From an uncultured Alcanivorax sp. (GTDB taxonomy: Bacteria; Pseudomonadota; Gammaproteobacteria; Pseudomonadales; Alcanivoracaceae), in the NCBI GenBank assembly GCA_913055795.1, contig CAJXLA010000015.1, positions 1 through 39,412 on the forward strand: 39,412 nt of DNA, written 5' to 3'. Below, in pieces: positions 27,902-35,609 of this stretch; the stretch's first letter is position 1, and each line of letters begins with the position of its first letter. A program made the position numbers and the translations under genes. The notes under the pieces were generated by a model. It was given only the letters and a program-made list of their open reading frames with translations. It was not told the DNA's origin and made no database searches.

Positions 27902-29110
27902 TTATTTCAGTTCCTTCGAGGACTTGCCCAGCAGCCGGCGGGCGATGATCAGCTGCTGAATCTGCTGGGTCCCCTCGAAGATATCCAGAATCTTGGAGTC
28001 GCGGGACCATTTCTCCAGCAGTTCGTCCTCGTTGTAGCCGATGCTGCCGGCCAGCTCGACACAGCGCAGCGTAATCCAGTTGCCCACGCGTGCGGACTTG
28101 GCCTTGCAGATCGAGGCCTCTTTGGAGTTGGGCTGGCGGTTGTCCGCCATCCAGGCCGATTTGACCGTCAGCCAGTACGATGCCTCCAGTTCGGCTTCCA
28201 TGCGGTAGAGCTCTGCTTCCACCGCGGAGGCGTTATCCACGGGCTTGTCGTAATCGTACTCGATGCTTTCCTCGAGCAGTTCCTGTGTGCGCTCCAGCGA
28301 GGCCCGTGCGCAGCCCAACGCGAAACACGCCACCAGCGGCCGCGTGTTGTCAAAGGTTTCCATGACACCGGCAAAGCCTTTCTCCGGATTGATCTCCGGA
28401 TCGCCCAGCAGGTTGTCCTTGGGCACCTTGCATTCGTTGAAGGTAATGGCGGCGGTGTCCGACGCGCGAATGCCGAGTTTCTTCTCCAGCCGCGCCAGCT
28501 CCATGCCTTCCGTGCCCCATTCGACCACGAAGGACTTGATGGCATTACGGCCCATCTTCGGGTCGAGTGTGGCCCAGACCACAATGCAGTCCGCGCGCGC
28601 GCCCGAGGTGACATAGATCTTTTCGCCGTTGAGCACGTAATGATCGCCCTCGTCGCGCGCCGTGGTACGGATGGCGGCCGAGTCCGAGCCGGTACCCGGT
28701 TCGGTGATCGCCATGGCCGCCCATTTGTCGCCGAAACGCTCCAGTTGCTCGTCGTTGGCCACGGCCGCGATGGCGGCGTTGCCCAGCCCCTGGCGCGGCA
28801 TGGACAACAGCAGCGCGACGTCACCATAGGCGAGTTCGAGCGAGCCCAGGCAGGTGGTCATGTTGGCGCCGTTCTTGACCGAGCCGTCGTCTTCCTTGCC
28901 CCGGCCCTTGCCCGTCTGGGCGGCGCCGGCACCGGAATCCGGGTCGCCTTCGTTCATGCCGTCCAGAACCGAGGACAGCGTGTCCAGTTCCTTGGGATAT
29001 TCGTGTTCCGCGCGGTCGTACTTGCGCGAAATGGGCCGAAAGACGCTCAGCGCCACCTGGTGGGCGTTGTTGATCAATGGCTTGATCTTGTTCGGAATCT
29101 CGAGGTTCAT
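27902..29110 (-). CDS. Acyl-CoA dehydrogenase, subunit with catalytic Glu
   Basis: A 402-residue acyl-CoA dehydrogenase-fold protein. AMAITEPGTGSDSAA (residues 132-146) and YVLNGEKIYVTSGARAD are the middle-domain signatures; Glu379 in IFEGTQQIQQL is at the usual catalytic-base position. The RxxFG...Q motif that normally contacts the FAD of the partner subunit is missing from the expected place (about residues 282-300 read SIEYDYDKPVDNASA). Residues 50-83 are a Gly/Asp-rich insertion. AGGAGG precedes the ATG. It lies nine bases after the second dehydrogenase gene, and the two probably form one enzyme of fatty-acid or related acyl-CoA oxidation. Substrate unknown. Confidence 0.92.
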   Translation of the reverse strand: MNLEIPNKIKPLINNAHQVALSVFRPISRKYDRAEHEYPKELDTLSSVLDGMNEGDPDSGAGAAQTGKGRGKEDDGSVKNGANMTTCLGSLELAYGDVALLLSMPRQGLGNAAIAAVANDEQLERFGDKWAAMAITEPGTGSDSAAIRTTARDEGDHYVLNGEKIYVTSGARADCIVVWATLDPKMGRNAIKSFVVEWGTEGMELARLEKKLGIRASDTAAITFNECKVPKDNLLGDPEINPEKGFAGVMETFDNTRPLVACFALGCARASLERTQELLEESIEYDYDKPVDNASAVEAELYRMEAELEASYWLTVKSAWMADNRQPNSKEASICKAKSARVGNWITLRCVELAGSIGYNEDELLEKWSRDSKILDIFEGTQQIQQLIIARRLLGKSSKELK

Positions 29111-29119
29111 GTTGCCTCC

Positions 29120-30427
29120 TTACAGGTGAAGGCCGCCGAACATGACGCCCATGGCGCGCATGTCGCGGTACCAGCGTTCCACCGGGTATTCGTGGGTATA
29201 GCCGTGGCCGCCCAGCAACTGGACGCCGTCGGTGCCGATCTGCATGGCCTTGTCCTTGACCAGGGTGCGCGCGAGATGGGTTTCGCGATGGAAGGGCAGA
29301 CCCTTCTCGGCACGGCTGACGGCGCGCCAGGTGAGAATGCGCATGCTTTCCAGCTCCATGGCGATATTGGCCACCATGAAGGCCACGGATTGCCGATGAC
29401 TGATGGGCTCGCCGAAAGCTTCGCGTTCATTGACATAGGGAATGACGTAATCCAGAACGGCCTGGCCGGTGCCCACGGCCAGCGAACACCAGGCGAGCGT
29501 GCCCAGGTCGACAAACTCGCGATAATCAAAGTCCTCGGCGCTCAGGCGATTGCTTTCGGGCACCTGGACACTGTCCAGCTGCAGCGGCCGCATGCCGCCC
29601 GCGCGCACGCCCATGGGCGGATTCTCCGAGGTGGTCAGTCCTTCGGTACCGCCCTCGACAATGAAGACGCCGGGGCCGTCCGGTGTCTGCGCCGCCACCA
29701 GGAAAAGCTCTGCCTCGGCGGCCAGCGGCACCAGGGCCTTTTCACCATCAAGCACCCACTGATCGCCGGATTTGCTTGCCGTGGTGCGCAACTGTTGCGG
29801 ATCGAAGAGCACATGCGGTTCGGCCACGGCCAGGCTCGCCGCCGGCGGTTGATCCTCGGCAAAGGCGGGCAGATACCGGGATTGCTGATCCGCATTGCCC
29901 CAGCGTGTGAGCGCGTTGGCCACGCTCATGGGGGCGAGAATGGCCACCGCCTGACCCATGTCGCCATGAGCGAGATCCTCGGCCACGAGCATGGTGGTGA
30001 CCGGCGAGCGTTCCGTGGCGGCCCCGCCCAGGGACTCGGGCACGGCGAAGAAATTCAGGCCCAGCTCCAGTGCCGCGGCCCGGGTTTCGTCCGAGGTCCG
30101 GGCTTCAGCATCCGCGGGCTCGCTACGCGGGCGCAGCACCTCCTCCGCGAAGCTCTGCACGCTGTCGCGGATCATCTGCTGTTCGTCCGTGATATTGAGG
30201 TCGAAGAGCTCCCGGGTGACACCCGGTGCCTTGAGGCGTTCCGCCTTGCCCAGTTTGCCGGACGACTGAAACGCCCGGGCGGTGGTGGTAATAACGCGAA
30301 AGCCCGACTTGGTAAGCGAATAGGCCATGCGCTCCATCAAGCGCCGCATACCCATGCGGTCGACCAGACCGGAGCCGGCCAGCCGGTTCAGCGCCGTCAG
30401 GGCATAACCCACAGCATCTTTGGCCAT
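29120..30427 (-). CDS. Acyl-CoA dehydrogenase-like subunit lacking the catalytic Glu
   Basis: A 435-residue acyl-CoA dehydrogenase-fold protein with an extra N-terminal part of about 75 residues. It has the FAD-contact motif EREAFGEPISHRQS (Arg335, Gln346) and VQLLGGHGYTHEYPVERWYR (404-420). At the place of the catalytic-base EGT it reads FGGLHL and stops, so Glu is replaced by Gly and the last helix is missing. The middle domain also lacks the usual TEPxxGSD motif (AVAEPHVLFDP instead). The ATG at 30427 is followed by a normal frame; an extension upstream would enter the neighbouring gene's 3' region. It appears to be the partner of the adjacent 27902-29110 subunit. Confidence 0.88.
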   Translation of the reverse strand: MAKDAVGYALTALNRLAGSGLVDRMGMRRLMERMAYSLTKSGFRVITTTARAFQSSGKLGKAERLKAPGVTRELFDLNITDEQQMIRDSVQSFAEEVLRPRSEPADAEARTSDETRAAALELGLNFFAVPESLGGAATERSPVTTMLVAEDLAHGDMGQAVAILAPMSVANALTRWGNADQQSRYLPAFAEDQPPAASLAVAEPHVLFDPQQLRTTASKSGDQWVLDGEKALVPLAAEAELFLVAAQTPDGPGVFIVEGGTEGLTTSENPPMGVRAGGMRPLQLDSVQVPESNRLSAEDFDYREFVDLGTLAWCSLAVGTGQAVLDYVIPYVNEREAFGEPISHRQSVAFMVANIAMELESMRILTWRAVSRAEKGLPFHRETHLARTLVKDKAMQIGTDGVQLLGGHGYTHEYPVERWYRDMRAMGVMFGGLHL

Positions 30428-30500
30428 AAAGCACCCTTGTTTTCCGAATGGAATGATGGAGTTGATTATGGCCGTTGACGGAGCAGAGGCAATGACTCGT

Positions 30501-30529
30501 CTGACCATCCCCGGAGTCGGGAGGGTCAG
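30501..30529 (-). terminator. Hairpin after the outer-membrane protein gene
   Basis: CTGACC and GGTCAG plus an inner TCCC/GGGA pair enclose a 7-base loop, 32 bases past the stop of the barrel gene and before the dehydrogenase operon. No T-run follows, so intrinsic termination is uncertain. On its far side, minus-strand CATAAT near the dehydrogenase start is a possible -10. Confidence 0.4.
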
Positions 30530-30560
30530 GGCCGTGGCGACACAGCTCCGGGCGTGGCGG

Positions 30561-31271
30561 TCAACGCTTGCGTGCGCAGCCGCGCTCATCCACGGTGCGG
30601 CCGGCTTCAGTGCCCGGACAATCATCCCGGCTGTCCGGAACCCCGTCACGGTCGGTGTCGCGCAGGGAGTCCTGCTTTGGGTCCGGAGTCGAGGTGTCCT
30701 TTTCCTCGGCTTCGCGCGTGTTGGCGCGTTCGGTACGATTGATCTCGAAGACGTGATTGAGCCCGATCCAGGCCTGAACGTCGAAGCGTTCATTATCCAG
30801 GCTGTGGGGCACGCGCGCGCCGACATCCAGAATCCAGTGCGGCTGAATGCGTTTCTGCATGCCCGCTTCCACGCCCAGCATGGTTTCGTCGTTGGGCTCG
30901 TTCGTGGTGAAGACCAGTTCGCCGATATTCACGCCCAGATAGGGTTCGACGAAACCGCCGTTCAGGTGGCGCCGCAACGACACGAAGCTGTTGTTGATAC
31001 GCACTTCGCGCGAGGAATCCGGAAAACGCACTTCGTTGCGTTCCCAATGAGCCTGAATCGAGAAGCCTTGTGGTAGACGGTAACCGAGCCGGGCGCCGGG
31101 CAGCGTGGCTTCCTCGATAAAACCGGCCCCGATTTCCTCGTGATAGGGCCAGTACTGGGAAAGATGCAAGCCCAGCCAGGCATATTCGTCCGGCATGTCG
31201 CCACCCGACCCCCAGGCGGCCGGCATCAGTCCCATTACCAATGCAGCGAAAACGGACCTTGTCGTGGCCAT
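30561..31271 (-). CDS. Outer-membrane beta-barrel protein with thrombospondin-3-like tail
   Basis: A 236-residue exported protein: signal peptide to about residue 21 (MATTRSVFAALVMGLMPAAW), then an eight-stranded-type barrel with alternating hydrophobic strands (ARLGYRLPQGFSIQAHW, FVEPYLGVNIGEL, HWILDVGARVPHS). It ends with a charged linker and the calcium-binding-like motif DTDRDGVPDSRDDCPG. In OmpA/OprF proteins this motif leads into a peptidoglycan-binding OmpA domain; here the gene ends about ten residues later, so that domain is missing. No frame continuing into such a domain was seen downstream. Confidence 0.82.
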   Translation of the reverse strand: MATTRSVFAALVMGLMPAAWGSGGDMPDEYAWLGLHLSQYWPYHEEIGAGFIEEATLPGARLGYRLPQGFSIQAHWERNEVRFPDSSREVRINNSFVSLRRHLNGGFVEPYLGVNIGELVFTTNEPNDETMLGVEAGMQKRIQPHWILDVGARVPHSLDNERFDVQAWIGLNHVFEINRTERANTREAEEKDTSTPDPKQDSLRDTDRDGVPDSRDDCPGTEAGRTVDERGCARKR

Positions 31272-31372
31272 TATGGAGTCCCTGTCGCCGAAGGAGGGTC
31301 CAAGGGTACCGGATCTCCCCCGATCCCGGAATGAGCTTTAACAGAGTATGGACAAAACTTCGTGTTCAAGCG

Positions 31373-32422
31373 TCACAAGCCGGCCGGATGGGCCAGGGGT
31401 TGGCCGGCACGGCCCGGGGCCTCCAGCAGGGTCTTGATGACGATGCCCACCATGCCCAGCAGCGGAATACTGATCACCATGCCGGGAATGCCTGCCAGGT
31501 GCCCGGCGGCCAGCACGGCCATGAGCGCCAGAGCCGGGTGTACATTGACCGTACCCGCGAGCAGAAAGGGAATGACCACCAGATTGTCGAAGCCGAAGCC
31601 CACCAGAATCACCAGCACCGCTTCAATCAGGGATTCCAGCCCCATGGCCGGGCTGGCCAGCAGCACCAGGGCCGGCGGTACCAGCGCCAGAAAGGGCCCC
31701 AGATAGGGCACCAGGCCGGCCACCCCCGTGAGCAGGCCCAGCAGCAGCGCCGAGGGGAACGCGGCCAGGGCAAAGCCGGTGGCCGTGACCGTGGCCAGAA
31801 TCGAGGCCTGCATGAGCAGCCCCCGCAGATAGGATTGCAGGCGCCCGGCGATACGCCGGTAGAGCAGCCAGCCCAGTTCGATACGGGGGTTGGGCAGCAG
31901 GGCCAGGGCGCGATCCCGAAAGCGTCGATAGTCACGCAACAGGAAAAAGGCGAGCACGGGTGCCAGCACACCATTGATGGCAATGGCGGCGATCCAGCCC
32001 GACGAGGACACAAGCTGTTCGGTGTTCAGCCAGGTTTCGGGGCGTAGCTGGTCGAATTGTTCCGCCAGGCGGGTCTGCATGCCGAGCAGCAATTGCAGAC
32101 GCCGATCCAGCTCCGAGAACATCTGGCCCAGTCCGCTCTGGAGTTGCCGCAGATCGTCGGGCAAGCGCGGCAGATAGTTCGCCGCTTCCAGCGTCAGGTA
32201 ATGAAAGAGCCAGCCCAGCGCCAGCAGCGGCGCGCCCAGGGCAAGCAGGATGGCGCCATTCCGTGTCCAGCCCCGCGTGCGCAAACGCAGCACCAGCGGA
32301 TGCAGCAGCAGATAGAACAGGCTGGCCAGAATCAGGGCGCCCCAGAGTGGTTTCAGCGCGTAGAGAACCACGAGCAGCAGCGCCAGAATCAGCGCCAGCT
32401 GGCCCAGCCCGCGCCCGGTCAT
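31373..32422 (-). CDS. AI-2E/PerM family membrane transporter
   Basis: A 349-residue integral membrane protein with seven to eight helices and a central cytoplasmic or periplasmic helical segment (about residues 85-140). The family signature region near the C-terminus, VAGLVPYLGPFLALVPP and FGFDNLVVIPFLLAGTVNVH, then HPALALMAVLAAGHLAGIPG, is clear. Members move various small molecules; AI-2 transport is shown for only a few, so the substrate is open. The ATG overlaps the stop of the cyclic-nucleotide-binding gene (ATGA), suggesting coupled expression. Confidence 0.9.
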   Translation of the reverse strand: MTGRGLGQLALILALLLVVLYALKPLWGALILASLFYLLLHPLVLRLRTRGWTRNGAILLALGAPLLALGWLFHYLTLEAANYLPRLPDDLRQLQSGLGQMFSELDRRLQLLLGMQTRLAEQFDQLRPETWLNTEQLVSSSGWIAAIAINGVLAPVLAFFLLRDYRRFRDRALALLPNPRIELGWLLYRRIAGRLQSYLRGLLMQASILATVTATGFALAAFPSALLLGLLTGVAGLVPYLGPFLALVPPALVLLASPAMGLESLIEAVLVILVGFGFDNLVVIPFLLAGTVNVHPALALMAVLAAGHLAGIPGMVISIPLLGMVGIVIKTLLEAPGRAGQPLAHPAGL

Positions 32423-32907
32423 GACGACGGCTCCGCCTGATTCCCCATACGCAGGCGCGCGGCGAGCAGCCGGGCCAGATTGGTCATGATGCGTGCGCCT
32501 ACCCGCGGCCGGAACTGCACGAATTCTTCCAGCTGGTAGCGTACCAGCAGGGAAACGGTTACCGGCGTCTCGGCAACGACGGTGGCGCTGCGCGGCGTGT
32601 CTTCCAGCAGCGCTGTTTCGCCCACGAAGTCCCCGATGTCGAGTCGCACCAGTGTCTGTCCGCGCGACTGGACGCTGAGCTGGCCCGAGACCACCAGGGC
32701 AGCAGCCACCCCGGTTTCCCCCTCACGGAAGAGGGCTTCGCCGGGCTGGTAGTGGCGCGGATGGGTATGGGTGACCAGCTCGCGCGAGTCTCCGGGGCTG
32801 ATGCCGCGCAACAGGGCGGTATCGCGCCAGAGCTTGTGCACCACGGCCTGAGGATGCTCCCGTCGAAAGGGATTCACCCAGAGATATTGATGCGCCTTCA
32901 CCGGCAT
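32419..32907 (-). CDS. Cyclic nucleotide-binding domain protein
   Basis: A 162-residue cytoplasmic protein made of one Crp-type cNMP-binding domain: HYQPGEALFREGETGVAAAL, VVSGQLSVQSRG, then the phosphate-binding cassette IGDFVGETALLEDTPRSATV (residues 91-110), which has the conserved Gly-Glu and Arg-Ser. There is no DNA-binding helix-turn-helix, so it is not a Crp-like transcription factor. The translational overlap with the PerM-type transporter suggests it may gate or regulate that protein; this is inference. Confidence 0.88.
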   Translation of the reverse strand: MPVKAHQYLWVNPFRREHPQAVVHKLWRDTALLRGISPGDSRELVTHTHPRHYQPGEALFREGETGVAAALVVSGQLSVQSRGQTLVRLDIGDFVGETALLEDTPRSATVVAETPVTVSLLVRYQLEEFVQFRPRVGARIMTNLARLLAARLRMGNQAEPSS

Positions 32908-32967
32908 TCCCCCGTCCGTGTCCGTGAAGCCATTGTAGCGTCACGGGAAACGGGCGTCAGGGATGAG

Positions 32968-33100
32968 CAGGCTGTTGAAAAACCCCTTGCGCACTCATCG
33001 TTGCCCTTTTTCGACGGGGCGGTGCCCCGCCTTCAAAAGGCCGCCTCGATTGCGAACCAGCCTGAAAGCCTGAGTACGCAAGGGGTTTTTCAACAGCTCG
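32968..33100 (-). mobile_element. Copy 2 of the CAGGCTG inverted-repeat element (133 bp)
   Basis: Complete small element with about 30-bp terminal inverted repeats (32968-32997 and 33071-33100), each carrying GTTGAAAAACCCCTTGCG or its complement. The interior matches copy 3 at 37939 in the opposite orientation, including a CGTTGCCCTTTTTCGACGGG block. There is no open frame, so it is non-autonomous. The right end is followed by CTAG (33101-33104), whose CTA is the complement of the TAG stop of the chalcone-isomerase-like gene. The left flank is TGAG. Confidence 0.85.
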
Positions 33101-33664
33101 CTAGTCCAGCGGAGTGAGCAGGTCCTCGCGCAGACTGCCGGAAAAGGGCTCTTCGCCGAACCAGATGCGGAAATAGATCCGGGCGAGTTCCGGGTTGTCC
33201 ACGGAGGCCAGCTGTTCGCCGTTGAGCCAGAGGGTCAGGCCCTTGTCGGTGCGCAACATGTAATAAGTGTCGCCATCTTCCACATCGCGGTACTGTGCAT
33301 TGAAGGTCCGGATGGGCTCTTCGAGAGCCTGAAACCTTTCTTCCGTGAGATTGCGCTTGAGCATCTCGTTGGCCGACTCGGTAAAGCCGCGGGCAGGGAC
33401 TTCGCGTTGATAGGCAAAACGCAAGGCCACCGGGGCGTTAAAGGGCCAGCTCAGCTCCTTGCAATCCGGCAGGTACACATTCGCCCGGGCCACCTTGAAC
33501 ATCATCCAGGCTTTTACCTGGGCCGCGGAGCAGGCTTCGAGTTCGGCCTTCGCCGGGCGCTCGAGAAACTCCGGTGCCGGTTGCGTCTTGTCCACGGCCC
33601 AGGCCGGCGGGGCCAGCCCCGGCGCCGCCAGTATCAACGCCATTACAAACCGCTTCGAATCCAT
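33101..33664 (-). CDS. Chalcone isomerase-like exported protein
   Basis: A 187-residue protein with a signal peptide (cleavage near PPAWA, residue 23). The C-terminal segment YFRIWFGEEPFSGSLREDLL is the hallmark of the bacterial chalcone-isomerase-like family, preceded by YYMLRTDKGLTLWLNGEQLA. These proteins resemble fatty-acid-binding folds and are not proven isomerases in bacteria; a role in handling a lipid in the periplasm is plausible. GGGAGGAG lies in front of the ATG inside the end of the upstream gene (22-base overlap). Its TAG stop sits in the CTAG that borders a mobile repeat. Confidence 0.88.
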   Translation of the reverse strand: MDSKRFVMALILAAPGLAPPAWAVDKTQPAPEFLERPAKAELEACSAAQVKAWMMFKVARANVYLPDCKELSWPFNAPVALRFAYQREVPARGFTESANEMLKRNLTEERFQALEEPIRTFNAQYRDVEDGDTYYMLRTDKGLTLWLNGEQLASVDNPELARIYFRIWFGEEPFSGSLREDLLTPLD

Positions 33665-34203
33665 TCGATGACTCCTCCCACTACGGGAATATGTTCAAAG
33701 ACACCCTGGCGGCTGTCCCAGAAGTCCTGATGCAGGACTACCTTGCCGTTTTCGTTGAAACGCAAGTGGGACATGCCGATGGTTTCCGCGCTGACGTCGC
33801 GAAAACCGGCCTGAAAATCGGTCCGCATGATCCAGCGAATATAGAGGTCGGGTCCGGCGATGCGCGTATCCAGGATCTCCAGCGACATCGCGTCCAGACG
33901 CTCGCTGGTGTGCTCCAGATAGTCGATGAGCCGGGAGCGCTGTTCATGGGTGTGCAGCGTGTCATTGAAGAACAGCCGGCGCGCATACAGCTCGCGCAAG
34001 CGTGTTGCCAGTGCCTCGCCGGTGAAATCCCCATAGGTTCCGGTAAAATGCTCCACCCAGTCGGGCTGGACCGGCGCGCCCGGATACTGCTTCAATGCCT
34101 GCCGGTAATCCCGGGTGAAATCACCCGGCTGATAGTTGCCGCCGCAGGCGGTAAGCGCCCACGCGATCAAAATAGCGACCAGAATGCGTGGCGAAGTTCT
34201 CAT
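33643..34203 (-). CDS. NTF2/SnoaL-like lipoprotein
   Basis: A 186-residue protein starting MRTSPRILVAILIAWALTAC; the lipobox LTAC marks it as a lipoprotein (Cys20). The mature part has the cone-shaped NTF2-like pattern (ELYARRLFFNDTLHTHEQRS, then ISHLRFNENGKVVLHQDFWD-type strands), a fold that often binds small hydrophobic ligands. It ends with the start of the chalcone-isomerase-like gene. A longer frame upstream to 34326 would put residues before the signal peptide and is rejected. The gene is divergent from the DUF2878 gene of the same lipid module. Confidence 0.85.
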   Translation of the reverse strand: MRTSPRILVAILIAWALTACGGNYQPGDFTRDYRQALKQYPGAPVQPDWVEHFTGTYGDFTGEALATRLRELYARRLFFNDTLHTHEQRSRLIDYLEHTSERLDAMSLEILDTRIAGPDLYIRWIMRTDFQAGFRDVSAETIGMSHLRFNENGKVVLHQDFWDSRQGVFEHIPVVGGVIEWIRSGL

Positions 34204-34236
34204 GTTCCAACCATGGGCTGGGGCCAGTGAATGCAA

Positions 34237-34257
34237 TGTGAATACGAGCTTTTCACA
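34237..34257. promoter_or_regulatory. TGTGAA-N9-TTCACA dyad in the divergent lipid-module promoter region
   Basis: A perfect 6-bp inverted repeat with a 9-base spacer lies in the 87-base gap between the two divergent operons. The half-site resembles the Crp half TGTGA, but the spacing is wider than for Crp. It is a good candidate for a shared operator, perhaps for the response regulator at 38534. Confidence 0.45.
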
Positions 34258-34290
34258 GCTTATTGACGATAACAGGTTCAAGCTTGCGAG

Positions 34291-34836
34291 ATGAAAGAAA
34301 AGCAATGGATTACGCTTCTGGGTCACTTCATCCTGTTGCAGTTGTTATGGCCGGTCGCGGTACTGGGTGCGGTGCAAGGCTGGCGCTGGGAGTCGGCGCT
34401 GGTCGTGGCGGCGATGCCGCTTTGGAGCGGGATTCGGCGTTTGCCCATTAACCGCGACTTGCGCATGGTGGTGGCCGGCCTGGTCATCGGTGTCATCTTC
34501 GAGGTGGTGTTGCTGGGGCTGGGTCTGATCGAATACCGGCTCATGCCCGGACCCGGCTGGGTCCCGCTCTGGATCCTTATGCTCTGGGCCGGCTTCGCGC
34601 TGAACTTCAATCATTGCCTGGCCTGGTTACAGGGCCGCTGGTGGCTCGGCGCCGGGCTGGGTGCATTCGGCGGTCCGGCGTCCGTGCTGGTAGGCGCTTC
34701 CCTGGGAGCGGCGAGCCTGCCCGCTGGTGTGCTGCCGCTGGTGGTTTTTTACGGCACCTGCTGGGCCCTGGTCGTTCCCCTGCTGGGGTGGCTGGCCCGC
34801 TATTATCACCAACGTGACGAGGGCCTTCCCGCATGA
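34291..34836 (+). CDS. DUF2878 family membrane protein
   Basis: A 181-residue inner-membrane protein with five or six helices (about 10-30, 33-50, 58-80, 88-108, 118-140 and 145-170). The segment WAGFALNFNHCLAWLQGRW matches the DUF2878 family as I know it. Function unknown; the family is repeatedly found beside cyclopropane-synthase-like methyltransferases and DUF1295 proteins. It is coupled to the next gene by ATGA. No strong Shine-Dalgarno precedes its ATG. Confidence 0.8.
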   Translation: MKEKQWITLLGHFILLQLLWPVAVLGAVQGWRWESALVVAAMPLWSGIRRLPINRDLRMVVAGLVIGVIFEVVLLGLGLIEYRLMPGPGWVPLWILMLWAGFALNFNHCLAWLQGRWWLGAGLGAFGGPASVLVGASLGAASLPAGVLPLVVFYGTCWALVVPLLGWLARYYHQRDEGLPA

Positions 34837-35609
34837 TTTCGGTGATCGGGTTGACGGCTGCCGCGCTGGCACTGATCTGTCTGCTCGGCTGGTGGTGGCA
34901 ATGCCGCACGCGCAACGCCGGCCATGCAGACGTGATCTGGATCTTTGGACTGGGCGCGACGGCGCTGGTGTATCTGCTGGTCGGCGAGGGGCGATGGCTG
35001 CCACGTCTTATTGCCGGCCTTCTGGTGCTGGCCTGGAGCCTGCGGCTGGGATGGCATGTCGCGCGGCGCGTGTTTTCGGAAGCGCACGAGGACGGTCGTT
35101 ATCAGGCCATGCGCGAGGCCATGGGCACACGGATCAACCTCTTTCATTTCTTCTTCTTTCAGGGCCAGGGGTTGCTGGCCTGGCTTTTTGCCCTGCCGTT
35201 CGCGGCCATTGGTGCGAATACGACGTCGGCGTCGCCGGCATGGCTTTGCGCGGGCGCGCTGGTGGGGGGCATCGCGCTGGTGGGTGAGGCGCTGGCGGAC
35301 CGGCAGCTGGCGAACTGGCGCGCGGATCCGGCCCATCGCGGCTATACCTGCCGACGGGGCTTGTGGCGCTACTCGCGTCATCCCAATTACTTTTTCGAGT
35401 GGCTGCACTGGTTCAGCTATCCGCTGCTGGCCGCGGGCTCGCCCTGGCAGGGCTGGCTCTGGCTGGCGCCCGTGCTCATGCTGGTCTTTCTCTGGTTCGT
35501 GACCGGTATTCCCTATACGGAGCGACAGGCGCTGAAAACCCGCGGTGAAGACTATCGTGAGTATCAGCGCACCACCTCGCCGTTCATCCCCTGGAGACCC
35601 AAATGCTGA
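34833..35609 (+). CDS. DUF1295 / steroid 5-alpha-reductase-like membrane protein
   Basis: A 258-residue membrane protein with about seven helices. The C-terminal motif GLWRYSRHPNYFFEWLHWFS, followed by TGIPYTERQALKTRGEDYRE-type residues, is the hallmark of the 5-alpha-reductase/isoprenylcysteine-methyltransferase-like superfamily, which includes NADPH-dependent lipid double-bond reductases. The actual substrate is unknown; a fatty-acyl or lipid double bond is suggested by the neighbours. It overlaps the methyltransferase gene by seven bases. Confidence 0.87.
   Translation: MISVIGLTAAALALICLLGWWWQCRTRNAGHADVIWIFGLGATALVYLLVGEGRWLPRLIAGLLVLAWSLRLGWHVARRVFSEAHEDGRYQAMREAMGTRINLFHFFFFQGQGLLAWLFALPFAAIGANTTSASPAWLCAGALVGGIALVGEALADRQLANWRADPAHRGYTCRRGLWRYSRHPNYFFEWLHWFSYPLLAAGSPWQGWLWLAPVLMLVFLWFVTGIPYTERQALKTRGEDYREYQRTTSPFIPWRPKC

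Noticed and set aside
28640-30478. 612-codon plus-strand frame opposite the acyl-CoA dehydrogenases
   Set aside because: Antisense shadow crossing two well-supported genes; composition is not protein-like.
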